From Pseudomonas urmiensis (GTDB lineage: Bacteria; Pseudomonadota; Gammaproteobacteria; Pseudomonadales; Pseudomonadaceae), in NCBI RefSeq assembly GCF_014268815.2, contig NZ_JABWRE020000001.1:3477001-3541000 (forward strand): DNA of 64,000 nt, in the 5' to 3' direction. A program made the position numbers and the translations under genes. Position 1 is the first letter of the stretch, and the number at the start of each line of letters is the position of its first letter. Below the pieces are notes generated by a model, which was not told where the DNA came from, searched no databases, and saw only the letters and a list, made by a program, of their open reading frames with translations. This document shows, one piece after another, positions 17,660-24,803 of this stretch.

Positions 17660-18622
17660 CTACACAAGGCTCTGGTCGATCACCAACACCAGCTTGCCCG
17701 ACACCTGGTTGGTGGCCAGCTCCGCATAAGCCGCCTCGGCAAACGCCACCGGGTAGGTATCGACCAACTGCGCCTTCAGGCGGCCTTCAGTAAACAGCGG
17801 CCACACCTGCTGCGCCAACTCCTGCAGCAACTCAGCCTTGAAGCCATCATCGCGATTGCGCAGGGTCGAGCCCGTCACTTGCAGGCGCTTGCCCAGTACC
17901 ACCGCCAAGTCCAGCTCGACCTTGCGCCCGCCCATCAAGCCAATGATCACCCAGCGCCCATCGCGCGCCAGCAGCTCAAGGTTAAGCGGCCCATAACCAG
18001 CGCCCACCGGGTCGAGGATCACGTCAAACGGCGCCAGCCCCTTCAAATCATCCAGGTTCTCATTGCGCACCACGCCACCGGCCGCACCCAGGTCCTGGCA
18101 ATAGCTCAGCCGCTCGGCCGAGCCAACACTGACCCACACCGGGTTGCCAAACGCCTTGCACAGCTGGATCGCCGCCGAACCGACGCCGCTGGCCCCGGCA
18201 TGCACCAGCACCTTCTCGCCGGCCTTCAGGCCGCCGAGCTGGAAGATGTTCAACCAGGCCGTGGCATACACCTCGGGGATCGCCGCCGCTTCGTGCAGGC
18301 TCAGGCCCTCGGGCACCGGCAGCACATGGCGGGCATCGACCACCACTTCTTCGGCCATGCCGCCACCGGCGAGCAGTGCGCACACCCGATCACCCACACG
18401 CCAGTCGGCACCAGCGCCAACCTCCTCGATCACCCCCGAGCATTCCAGGCCCAGGTAAGGGCTGGCCCCCGGCGGCGGTGGGTAGAGCCCGGCGCGCTGC
18501 AACAGGTCAGCGCGGTTCAGCCCAGCGGCGGCCACACGAATGCGCACCTGGCCCGCGTCACAGGTCGGGCGCTCGGCATCACGCCACTCCACATGTCCGT
18601 CAACGCCTTGCAATGCCTTCAC
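17660..18622 (-). CDS. zinc-independent NAD(P)H:quinone oxidoreductase (PIG3/zeta-crystallin type)
   Basis: The 320-residue product belongs to the medium-chain dehydrogenase/reductase family. The GroES-like half begins MKALQGVDGHVEWRD and contains AAAGLNRADLLQRAGLYPPPPG, which is typical of PIG3-type quinone oxidoreductases. The nucleotide-binding motif is GASGVGSAAIQL (near residue 150). The structural zinc cysteines of alcohol dehydrogenases are absent. It probably reduces quinones with NADPH. It is transcribed alone, divergent from prc. Confidence 0.9.
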   Translation of the reverse strand: MKALQGVDGHVEWRDAERPTCDAGQVRIRVAAAGLNRADLLQRAGLYPPPPGASPYLGLECSGVIEEVGAGADWRVGDRVCALLAGGGMAEEVVVDARHVLPVPEGLSLHEAAAIPEVYATAWLNIFQLGGLKAGEKVLVHAGASGVGSAAIQLCKAFGNPVWVSVGSAERLSYCQDLGAAGGVVRNENLDDLKGLAPFDVILDPVGAGYGPLNLELLARDGRWVIIGLMGGRKVELDLAVVLGKRLQVTGSTLRNRDDGFKAELLQELAQQVWPLFTEGRLKAQLVDTYPVAFAEAAYAELATNQVSGKLVLVIDQSLV

Positions 18623-18649
18623 AGTGCCTCCATAGTTGAGTCATGACTG

Positions 18650-18677
18650 AGCCCGAGGATGCTTACCTCGGGCTTTT
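18650..18677 (+). terminator. intrinsic terminator-like hairpin upstream of prc
   Basis: AGCCCGAGG and CCTCGGGCT form a perfect 9-bp stem with a 7-base loop, followed by TTTTC. It sits between divergent genes, about 85 bases before the prc start, so it either stops readthrough from the left or attenuates prc. Confidence 0.6.
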
Positions 18678-18762
18678 CGCAGTATTTGTCCGGCTCCATG
18701 GAACCGGCGAACGGAATAGACGGCCTACTATGCGTGATCAATTGCCTTTACGTCGAATCAGC

Positions 18763-20844
18763 ATGAAGCATTTCCTGCCCAGCACCGCCCTCGCCCTGCT
18801 CATCGGCGTCGGCAGTCTGACGCTCGGCGGCAATGCGGCGGCCGCCAACAAGTGGGAAAGCCTGCAGCCAGATCGAGACGAGGTTGTTGCCAGCCTCAAC
18901 GTGGTGGAGCTGCTCAAGCGCCATCATTACAGCAAGCCGCCGCTCGATGATGCCCGCTCGGTGATCATCTACGACAGCTACATCAAGCTGCTCGACCCTT
19001 CGCGCAGCTACTTCACCGCGTCCGACATCGCCGAATTCGACAAGTGGAAGAACCAGTTCGACGACTTCCTCAAGGCCGGCAATCTCGACCCGGGTTTCAC
19101 CATCTACAAGCGCTACCTCAATCGGGTCAAATCGCGTCTGGACTTCGCCCTGGTCGAGCTGAACAAAGGCGTCGACAAGATCGACTTCACTGCCAAGGAA
19201 TCCTTGCTGGTCGACCGCAAGGACGCCCCGTGGCTGAAGAATGAGGCCGAGCTCGACGACCTGTGGCGCAAACGCGTCAAGGACGAAGTGCTGCGCCAGA
19301 AGATTGCCGGCAAGGATCCCAAGCAGATCCAGGAAACCCTGACCAAGCGCTACAAGAACCAACTGGCGCGCTTGAACCAGACCCGTGCCGAAGACATCTT
19401 CCAGGCCTATATCAACACCTTCGCCCAGTCCTACGATCCGCACACCAACTACCTGTCGCCAGACAACGCGGAAAACTTCGACATCAACATGAGCCTGTCG
19501 CTCGAAGGCATCGGTGCGGTGCTGCAAAGCGACAACGACCAGGTCAAGATCGTGCGCCTGGTGCCGGCAGGCCCGGCAGCCAAGACCAAGCAGGTGGCCC
19601 CGGCTGACAAGATCATCGGCGTCGCCCAGGGCAACAAGGAAATGGTCGACGTGGTCGGCTGGCGCCTGGATGAAGTGGTCAAGCTGATCCGTGGCCCGAA
19701 AGGCTCGGTGGTGCGCCTGGAGGTCATCCCGGCCAGCAATGCGCCGAACGACCAGACCAGCAAAGTGGTCTCGATCACCCGCGAAGCGGTCAAGCTTGAA
19801 GAGCAGGCCGCGAAAAAATCGGTGCTCAAGCTCAAGCAGGACGGGCGTGACTACAAGCTGGGGATCATCGAGATCCCAGCCTTCTACCTGGACTTCAAGG
19901 CCTACCGTGCCGGCGATCCGGAGTACAAGAGCACCACCCGCGACGTCAAGAAGCTGCTCACCGAGCTGCAGAAAGAGAAAGTCGATGGCGTGGTCATCGA
20001 CCTGCGCAACAACGGCGGCGGCTCGCTGCAGGAAGCCACCGAGCTGACCAGCCTGTTCATCGACAAAGGCCCGACCGTGCTGGTGCGCAACGCCGATGGC
20101 CGCGTCGATGTGCTGGAAGATGAGAACACCGGCGCCTTCTACAAAGGCCCGCTGGCGCTGCTGGTCAACCGCCTGTCGGCCTCGGCCTCGGAGATCTTCG
20201 CCGGTGCCATGCAGGACTATCACCGCGCGCTGATCATCGGTGGCCAGACCTTCGGCAAAGGCACGGTGCAAACCATCCAGCCGCTCAACCATGGCGAACT
20301 GAAGCTGACCCTGGCCAAGTTCTACCGGGTCTCCGGGCAGAGCACCCAGCACCAGGGCGTACTGCCGGACATCGACTACCCGTCGATCATCGACACCAAG
20401 GAAATTGGCGAGAGCGCCCTGCCCGAGGCGATGCCGTGGGACACCATCCGCCCGGTGATCAGACCGGCTGCCGATCCGTTCAAGCCGTTCCTGGCTGAGC
20501 TCAAGGCACGCCATGACGCGCGCAGCGCCAAGGACGCCGAGTTCGCCTACATCCGAGACCGCCTGGCCCTGACCCAGAAGCTGATGAACGAAAAGACCGT
20601 CAGCCTCAATGAGCAGGAGCGCCGCGCTCGCCACGATGAGATCGAAGCCAAGCAACTGGCCCTGGAGAACATTCGTCGCAAGGCCAAGGGCGAAGAGCCG
20701 CTCAAGGAGCTGAAGAAGGAAGACGAGGACGCCCTGCCGGTCGAGGATGAAGACACCAAGCCGGAAGATGACGCCTACCTGTCCGAGACTGGACGCATCC
20801 TGCTCGACTACCTGAGCCTGAACTCGCAGGTGGCCAAGCACTAA
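18763..20844 (+). CDS. prc: carboxy-terminal processing protease Prc (Tsp)
   Basis: Prc is a periplasmic serine protease that processes or degrades proteins from their C-termini, including cell-wall hydrolases. The signal peptide (MKHFLPSTALALLIGVGSLTLGG, to about residue 27) is followed by a Tsp N-terminal region, a PDZ domain (about 225-315) and the S41 catalytic domain. The Ser-Lys dyad is Ser474 (in SASASEIF) and Lys499 (in FGKGTVQ). The DUF3340-type C-terminal domain is acidic and Lys/Glu rich. The frame extends upstream; ATG 18730 is possible, but 18763 places the signal peptide at the N-terminus. Length is 693 residues. Confidence 0.94.
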   Translation: MKHFLPSTALALLIGVGSLTLGGNAAAANKWESLQPDRDEVVASLNVVELLKRHHYSKPPLDDARSVIIYDSYIKLLDPSRSYFTASDIAEFDKWKNQFDDFLKAGNLDPGFTIYKRYLNRVKSRLDFALVELNKGVDKIDFTAKESLLVDRKDAPWLKNEAELDDLWRKRVKDEVLRQKIAGKDPKQIQETLTKRYKNQLARLNQTRAEDIFQAYINTFAQSYDPHTNYLSPDNAENFDINMSLSLEGIGAVLQSDNDQVKIVRLVPAGPAAKTKQVAPADKIIGVAQGNKEMVDVVGWRLDEVVKLIRGPKGSVVRLEVIPASNAPNDQTSKVVSITREAVKLEEQAAKKSVLKLKQDGRDYKLGIIEIPAFYLDFKAYRAGDPEYKSTTRDVKKLLTELQKEKVDGVVIDLRNNGGGSLQEATELTSLFIDKGPTVLVRNADGRVDVLEDENTGAFYKGPLALLVNRLSASASEIFAGAMQDYHRALIIGGQTFGKGTVQTIQPLNHGELKLTLAKFYRVSGQSTQHQGVLPDIDYPSIIDTKEIGESALPEAMPWDTIRPVIRPAADPFKPFLAELKARHDARSAKDAEFAYIRDRLALTQKLMNEKTVSLNEQERRARHDEIEAKQLALENIRRKAKGEEPLKELKKEDEDALPVEDEDTKPEDDAYLSETGRILLDYLSLNSQVAKH

Positions 20845-20877
20845 GTGCCGAGCAGCCGCTCAAGCGTGTGACACAAA

Positions 20878-20915
20878 CCAGAAGGGCCGAACGTGTGAAC
20901 GTTCGGCCCTTCTGG
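20878..20915. terminator. strong bidirectional hairpin terminator after prc
   Basis: A perfect 16-bp stem (CCAGAAGGGCCGAACG and its complement) with a 6-base TGTGAA loop lies between prc and a convergent gene. There is no long T-run, so termination efficiency is inferred from stem strength. Confidence 0.75.
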
Positions 20916-20944
20916 CTTATGTACGGCTTGTAACAGCGCCTGGC

Positions 20945-21313
20945 TCAGGCCTCTTCGGGATAGCGGTACTCGAAGACCCGCACCACTTCCGATGCATGCC
21001 AGGACGCCGCCTCCATGCCATCCACCGGCCCGGAAAACCGCCCCAGGCGTTCGACACATTCGAAGAAGCCGGTGCGTGGCAGGCGGCTGGCGCCCTGGCT
21101 GATCACCAGCGAGCTGCGCAGCGGCTGCTCGGCTTGGGCATCGAGACGCGCCAGGTATTCCAGGGCAGCGGTCAGCGTCTGCATCGCCGGGGTGGGCAAC
21201 TGCAGACGCTCGAGCAAGGCGCGGTAGGTAAGCAGATGACGCTGGCGTCGGGCTAGATCAAGTTCATCGAGCAGGCTTTGCCACTGCTGACGGCTGATCC
21301 TCACCTGGCTCAT
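20945..21313 (-). CDS. conserved hypothetical protein, partner of upstream HTH gene
   Basis: The 122-residue product is of unknown function. Its first half is helical and Arg/Leu rich; the middle (LTYRALLERLQLP through QPLRSSLVISQGASRLPRTGFFE) has the look of a winged-helix-like module in which a short helix pair is followed by a Leu-Val beta segment and a Pro-Gly-Phe turn. It lacks a signal peptide and membrane segment. The start overlaps the stop of the HTH gene by 4 bases (ATGA), so translation is coupled. A toxin-like role is possible but not shown. Confidence 0.7.
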   Translation of the reverse strand: MSQVRISRQQWQSLLDELDLARRQRHLLTYRALLERLQLPTPAMQTLTAALEYLARLDAQAEQPLRSSLVISQGASRLPRTGFFECVERLGRFSGPVDGMEAASWHASEVVRVFEYRYPEEA

Positions 21314-21654
21314 GATGGCTCGCTCCAGCCGGCGATACCCAGGTGCCAGGCCAGACTGCGCAAGATCGCCGCATCAGGCCGGCGCTCGCCTGCTTCGATC
21401 ATGGCCAGGTACGCCGGGCTAATGCCCACCGTACGCGCCAGTTGTTCGGCAGCCAGGCCCTTGGCCTGGCGTAACTGCGCCAGCTCACTCAGGTCGAGCA
21501 AGGTTACCCTTGGCGCAGGAGTATCTGCCTGGCCTGCTTCGACCTTGGCGGTGGCAGGCGCGTGACCAGCCGCCTTGAGCAGTGCCTGGTAGTGCTCCCA
21601 GGGAACAACGGCATATTCGGGCTGACCGTCCCGGCTGATGACCTGAATTTCCAT
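21310..21654 (-). CDS. XRE-type helix-turn-helix protein with Phd-like N-terminus
   Basis: The 114-residue product has an N-terminal segment (VISRDGQPEYAVVPWEHYQALLKAA) that resembles the DNA-binding/dimer part of Phd/YefM antitoxins, an Ala/Pro linker, and a C-terminal XRE HTH (about residues 57-110; LRQAKGLAAEQLARTVGIS and AYLAMIEAGERRPD). An in-frame GTG lies one codon upstream, but ATG at 21654 is better spaced from AAGGGG. The promoter region carries two perfect inverted repeats, so autorepression is likely. With the next gene it forms a two-gene operon. Confidence 0.82.
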   Translation of the reverse strand: MEIQVISRDGQPEYAVVPWEHYQALLKAAGHAPATAKVEAGQADTPAPRVTLLDLSELAQLRQAKGLAAEQLARTVGISPAYLAMIEAGERRPDAAILRSLAWHLGIAGWSEPS

Positions 21655-21671
21655 CACAATCCCCTTACGTA

Positions 21672-21710
21672 GGATTACTCCATGTAATCCGTAGGCATAA
21701 TCCTTATGCC
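21672..21710 (-). promoter_or_regulatory. double inverted repeat, probable operator of the HTH gene
   Basis: Two separate perfect palindromes lie upstream of the HTH start: GGATTAC-5nt-GTAATCC (21672-21690) and GGCATAA-3nt-TTATGCC (21694-21710). Each has 7-base arms. The flanking DNA is AT-rich and probably contains the promoter. Confidence 0.6.
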
Positions 21711-21754
21711 AATTATATTACCAAGCGCGGGAGTCTGTGCAGTTCAGGTGCAAA

Positions 21755-22195
21755 TCAGGGCGTGCGGCGCTCTAGGCGTAGCGCTTCAGGGGTGTCTGGC
21801 AGGCGCTCGACCACGCGCAGACGCTCCGGGGCCTGGCTGTCACGCCAGGCTTTGAAGCGGCCCAGCTCATCGGCCACGGTCTTGAGCACCCAACCCAGCA
21901 CGGCAATGTCATCGAGAAACCCGACGCCCAGCAGCCAGTCGGGAATCGCGTCCAATGGGCTAACGAAATACAACAGGCCGGCCACGACGGTGACCAGCGC
22001 CTTGGGGCTGACCGCGCGGTACTCACCCCGCCACCATGCCAGGCACAGCGCCTGCATCAGCCGCACGTCTTCGCGCAACTGGCCAAGCCTGGGCCCTTTA
22101 CGGGCAACGGCGAACAGCAAAGCCGGCAACCGACCACGGCTGAGCAGACGCTCGGCCAGGGGCAGGAAACGGGCGAAATTCCAGGGTGCGCTCAT
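21755..22195 (-). CDS. YkvA/DUF1232 family membrane-associated protein
   Basis: The 146-residue product has the DUF1232 hallmark YFVSPLDAIPDWLLGVGFLDDIAVLGWVL (about residues 78-106), where a hydrophobic helix carries the DxIPD motif. Family members are small membrane-associated proteins of unknown function. The frame is open upstream, but ATG at 22195 follows a GGAGGC ribosome site. It stands alone, convergent with nothing close. The 5' region carries a DnaA-box palindrome. Confidence 0.82.
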   Translation of the reverse strand: MSAPWNFARFLPLAERLLSRGRLPALLFAVARKGPRLGQLREDVRLMQALCLAWWRGEYRAVSPKALVTVVAGLLYFVSPLDAIPDWLLGVGFLDDIAVLGWVLKTVADELGRFKAWRDSQAPERLRVVERLPDTPEALRLERRTP

Positions 22196-22214
22196 GAGGC
22201 CTCCAGATCGGCAG

Positions 22215-22245
22215 AAGGTTATCCACATTTATTGTGGATAACCTT
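22215..22245. repeat. palindrome of two DnaA boxes
   Basis: AAGGTTATCCACA and its exact complement flank a 5-base TTTAT centre, giving a perfect 13-bp inverted repeat. Each arm contains the strict DnaA box TTATCCACA in opposite orientation. It lies 20 bases upstream of the YkvA-like gene. Confidence 0.8.
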
Positions 22246-22421
22246 GTGAACAGGGCACAGTTTCCGACGCCGGGCGCCCAGTGGGCAAGGGTCTGGCTCA
22301 GATCGGGCGTTTTTTACACAGTTGTTTCATCTTCGCAAACGTTTTGCGGCAACCGCAACGCCAGTCCTTTTTCGGACAGCCCGGCGCCCGCAAGGTTCGT
22401 CTTGCCTGCCCCACAGATACG

Positions 22422-22448
22422 ACAACGCCCCGGCAGGCGGGGCGTTGT
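22422..22448 (-). terminator. intrinsic hairpin terminator after the FKBP gene
   Basis: ACAACGCCCC and its complement form a perfect 10-bp stem with a 7-base loop, 16 bases after the FKBP stop codon. The U-run is weak. Confidence 0.75.
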
Positions 22449-22463
22449 GCATTCAGCCGAGGC

Positions 22464-23207
22464 TTACTTGGCTGGCGCTTCGGCAGCGTCCGGCGCTTCG
22501 CCTTCGAGCTTGCTCGGGTCTTTGATGGCGATCAGTTCCAGATCGAACACCAGTACCGAGTTAGCCGGGATCAGCGGGCTTGGGCTCTGCGCGCCGTAGG
22601 CCAGTTCAGCCGGAATGTACAGTTTGTACTTCTCACCGACGTGCATCAGTTGCAGGCCTTCGACCCAACCTGGGATCACGCCGCTGACAGGCAGGTCGAT
22701 CGGGCTGCCGCGCTCGACCGAGCTGTCGAACACCTTGCCATCGATCAGCTTGCCTTCGTAGTGGACGGTGACCACATCGGTCGGCTTAGGCTGCGGGCCA
22801 TCGGCCTTTTTCACCACTTCGTACTGCAGGCCGGAGGCAGTGGTAACCACGCCTTGCTTCTTGGCGTTTTCTTCCAGGAACTTCTTGCCAGCGGAAGCGG
22901 CTTCTTCGCTGGCCTTGGTCAGGCGCTCTTCAGCACGCTTTTGCAGGGCGGTGAAGGCCTCGACCAGCTCTTCGTCCTTGATGCGTTGTTCTTTCTTGCT
23001 GACCGCATCCTCGATACCGAGGGCTACTGCTTTGGAATCAAGGTCTTCCATGCCTTCCTGAGCCAGGCTCTTGCCCATGTTCAGGCCGATACCGTAGGAG
23101 GCTTTCTGTGCCGGGGTTTTCAGCTCTACGCTGCTGGTCTGGGCATCGCAGCCCGCCAGAACCAGGCTTACCAGGGCAACCGCAGCCGCCAAACGATGTT
23201 GTTTCAT
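22464..23207 (-). CDS. FKBP-type peptidyl-prolyl isomerase lipoprotein (FklB/FkpA-like)
   Basis: The isomerase speeds cis-trans proline isomerisation and helps fold periplasmic or outer-membrane proteins. The 247-residue precursor has a lipoprotein signal with lipobox LAGC (Cys20). The N-terminal dimerisation helices (about 30-130; ASYGIGLNMGKSLAQEG) are followed by the FKBP domain (about 130-235; GSPIDLPVSGVIPGWVEGLQLM, YIPAELAYG). An in-frame codon upstream at 23231 is rejected because AAGGAACTAGC precedes ATG 23207. The C-terminal tail is Ala/Pro rich. Confidence 0.92.
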   Translation of the reverse strand: MKQHRLAAAVALVSLVLAGCDAQTSSVELKTPAQKASYGIGLNMGKSLAQEGMEDLDSKAVALGIEDAVSKKEQRIKDEELVEAFTALQKRAEERLTKASEEAASAGKKFLEENAKKQGVVTTASGLQYEVVKKADGPQPKPTDVVTVHYEGKLIDGKVFDSSVERGSPIDLPVSGVIPGWVEGLQLMHVGEKYKLYIPAELAYGAQSPSPLIPANSVLVFDLELIAIKDPSKLEGEAPDAAEAPAK

Positions 23208-23462
23208 GCTAGTTCCTTGTTCATGCGCCATAAGGGCAATCAGGGTAAAGCCGCGAGCTTATCAGGCGGCCGTTACCAATGGCTACCGGCATAAGAGCGG
23301 GTTGCGGGCTGGAAGTTCAGTGGGTGAAAGGTTGTTCATCCCAGGCTTGCAGCCAATGGCCAGTATTGACGGGATAGGCTCGGTTTGCCGGGTTTTTGTG
23401 GCTATTTATTTCGAAGTGCAGGTGACAGGGCACTAGAGAAGCCGCTGACATGCCCGGCAAGC

Positions 23463-24395
23463 TCAAGGATAAACCCCCTCCCGATACTGCCCTGCCACCT
23501 CGCGTAACACCTCGCACATCCACTGCGCCGGCAGGCTCTGCGGTAACGCTGCATTGCGACAGATCCCCACCGAGCCACCCGGCTCCTGCACGCCGAGGTC
23601 CAGCTCAACCAGCTCGCCACTGCCCAGGTCGATCAGCACTGCATCGCGCGGCGCGACCCACACCGCATCGCTGCCCAACAGATAGCGCCGGCTCAACGCC
23701 AGCGACAGCGTCTCCAGGCGCTGCGCCGGCAGCTGGATGCCACATTGCACGAACAGGCTGTCAGCATGCTGGCGAATGGTCGTGCCCGCCGGCGGCAGCA
23801 CCAGCGGATAGTCCCCTACCCGCCCGCGCTCCACTGGCTGGCGCGCCAGCAGCGGATGCCCAGGGCGCACCACCAGGCTCATCGACTCGCTGTACAAATG
23901 CTCGAATGACAACCCCTGGATCTGCGGGCTATCAGTCATGCGCCCGACCACCAGTTCCAGCTCACCCACATGCAGCTGGCCCAGCAACTGCGCGCTGACG
24001 CCTGTGACCACGCTGATCACCAGATCCTGATGACGCTGGTGCAAGCGGCACAGCACCTCCGGCATCAACAGCCCTTCGACAGTCGAAAGCACCCCAATGC
24101 GCACCTGCGAAGGCGCTCGCGCCTCGCCACGCAGCGTGCTCACGCCGTCGCGCAACGCCTGCACGCTGGGCCCGGCGTAGCGCATGAAACGGGTCCCGGC
24201 CGGGGTCAGCTCGACGCCCTGGCGGGTGCGCTCGAACAGGCGCGTTTCAAGTAGCTCTTCAAGCTCCTTGAGGGTCTTGGAAATAGCCGGCTGGCTGATC
24301 GCCAATACCCCAGCCGCCTTGGCCAGACTGCCCTGGCGGGCAATCTCCAGGAAGCACAGAAGATGGCGATACTTGATACGCGTGTCGAGATTCAT
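23463..24395 (-). CDS. LysR family regulator, PcaQ-like
   Basis: The 310-residue product has an N-terminal winged HTH (residues 8-65; SLAKAAGVLAISQPAISKTL) and a LysR substrate-binding domain (about 95-300). The sequence around RIKYRHLLCFLEIARQGSLAKAA resembles PcaQ, the regulator of protocatechuate genes in other proteobacteria. Here it is not next to pca genes; its neighbours are the FKBP gene and nirD, so the specific role is uncertain. It is on the same strand as nirBD, 45 bases downstream of nirD, and could be partly transcribed with it. Confidence 0.8.
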   Translation of the reverse strand: MNLDTRIKYRHLLCFLEIARQGSLAKAAGVLAISQPAISKTLKELEELLETRLFERTRQGVELTPAGTRFMRYAGPSVQALRDGVSTLRGEARAPSQVRIGVLSTVEGLLMPEVLCRLHQRHQDLVISVVTGVSAQLLGQLHVGELELVVGRMTDSPQIQGLSFEHLYSESMSLVVRPGHPLLARQPVERGRVGDYPLVLPPAGTTIRQHADSLFVQCGIQLPAQRLETLSLALSRRYLLGSDAVWVAPRDAVLIDLGSGELVELDLGVQEPGGSVGICRNAALPQSLPAQWMCEVLREVAGQYREGVYP

Positions 24396-24440
24396 GCCTT
24401 GGGGGGGCGGCCGCTGCCGCGATAGCGTCGATGCGCCATC

Positions 24441-24803
24441 TTATAGCATCGCCAGCTCCACAGCGTCGCCGCGCATCCTTACTGGCCACACCCGCAGCGC
24501 CTGCTGCGGATCCTCAAGGCAGCGCCCGCTGTGCAGGCTGAAGTGCTGCTTGTACAACGGCGCGGCGACCATCAGCTCGCCGCCGATGCTGCCGATCAAG
24601 CCGCGGCCGATGATGTTCGCCCCCGAGCGCGGGTCGCGATTGTCGATGGCGTACAACGCCTGCTCTTGATTGGGCAGGTAGAACAGCGCGACCTGCTCGC
24701 CTTCGAGCCACACCACTACGCCAGAATCGGCGACCAGGTCCTGCACCTGGCACACCGCCTGCCAGTGGGCGTGTTGCGCAACAGCAGCATTGGACAGGTT
24801 CAT
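24441..24803 (-). CDS. nirD: nitrite reductase (NADH) small subunit NirD
   Basis: NirD is the small Rieske-fold subunit of the assimilatory NADH-dependent nitrite reductase that makes ammonium from nitrite. The 120-residue product has the NirD pattern (VVWLEGEQVALFYLP, then AIDNRDPRSGANIIGRGL) and lacks the Rieske Cys/His ligands, as NirD proteins do. The start overlaps the nirB stop by 4 bases (ATGA), so the subunits are translationally coupled. Confidence 0.95.
   Translation of the reverse strand: MNLSNAAVAQHAHWQAVCQVQDLVADSGVVVWLEGEQVALFYLPNQEQALYAIDNRDPRSGANIIGRGLIGSIGGELMVAAPLYKQHFSLHSGRCLEDPQQALRVWPVRMRGDAVELAML

Noticed and set aside
18643..18762. Upstream extension of prc
   Set aside because: The extra N-terminal 40 codons cover the terminator-like hairpin and lack a ribosome site; the signal peptide begins at 18763.
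20945..21654. Confirmed toxin-antitoxin system
   Set aside because: The layout fits, but the partner protein has no toxin-family motif I can recognise, so it is kept as a hypothesis only.
22215..22245. Replication origin
   Set aside because: Only two DnaA boxes, no AT-rich unwinding element and no dnaA-dnaN-gyrB neighbourhood.
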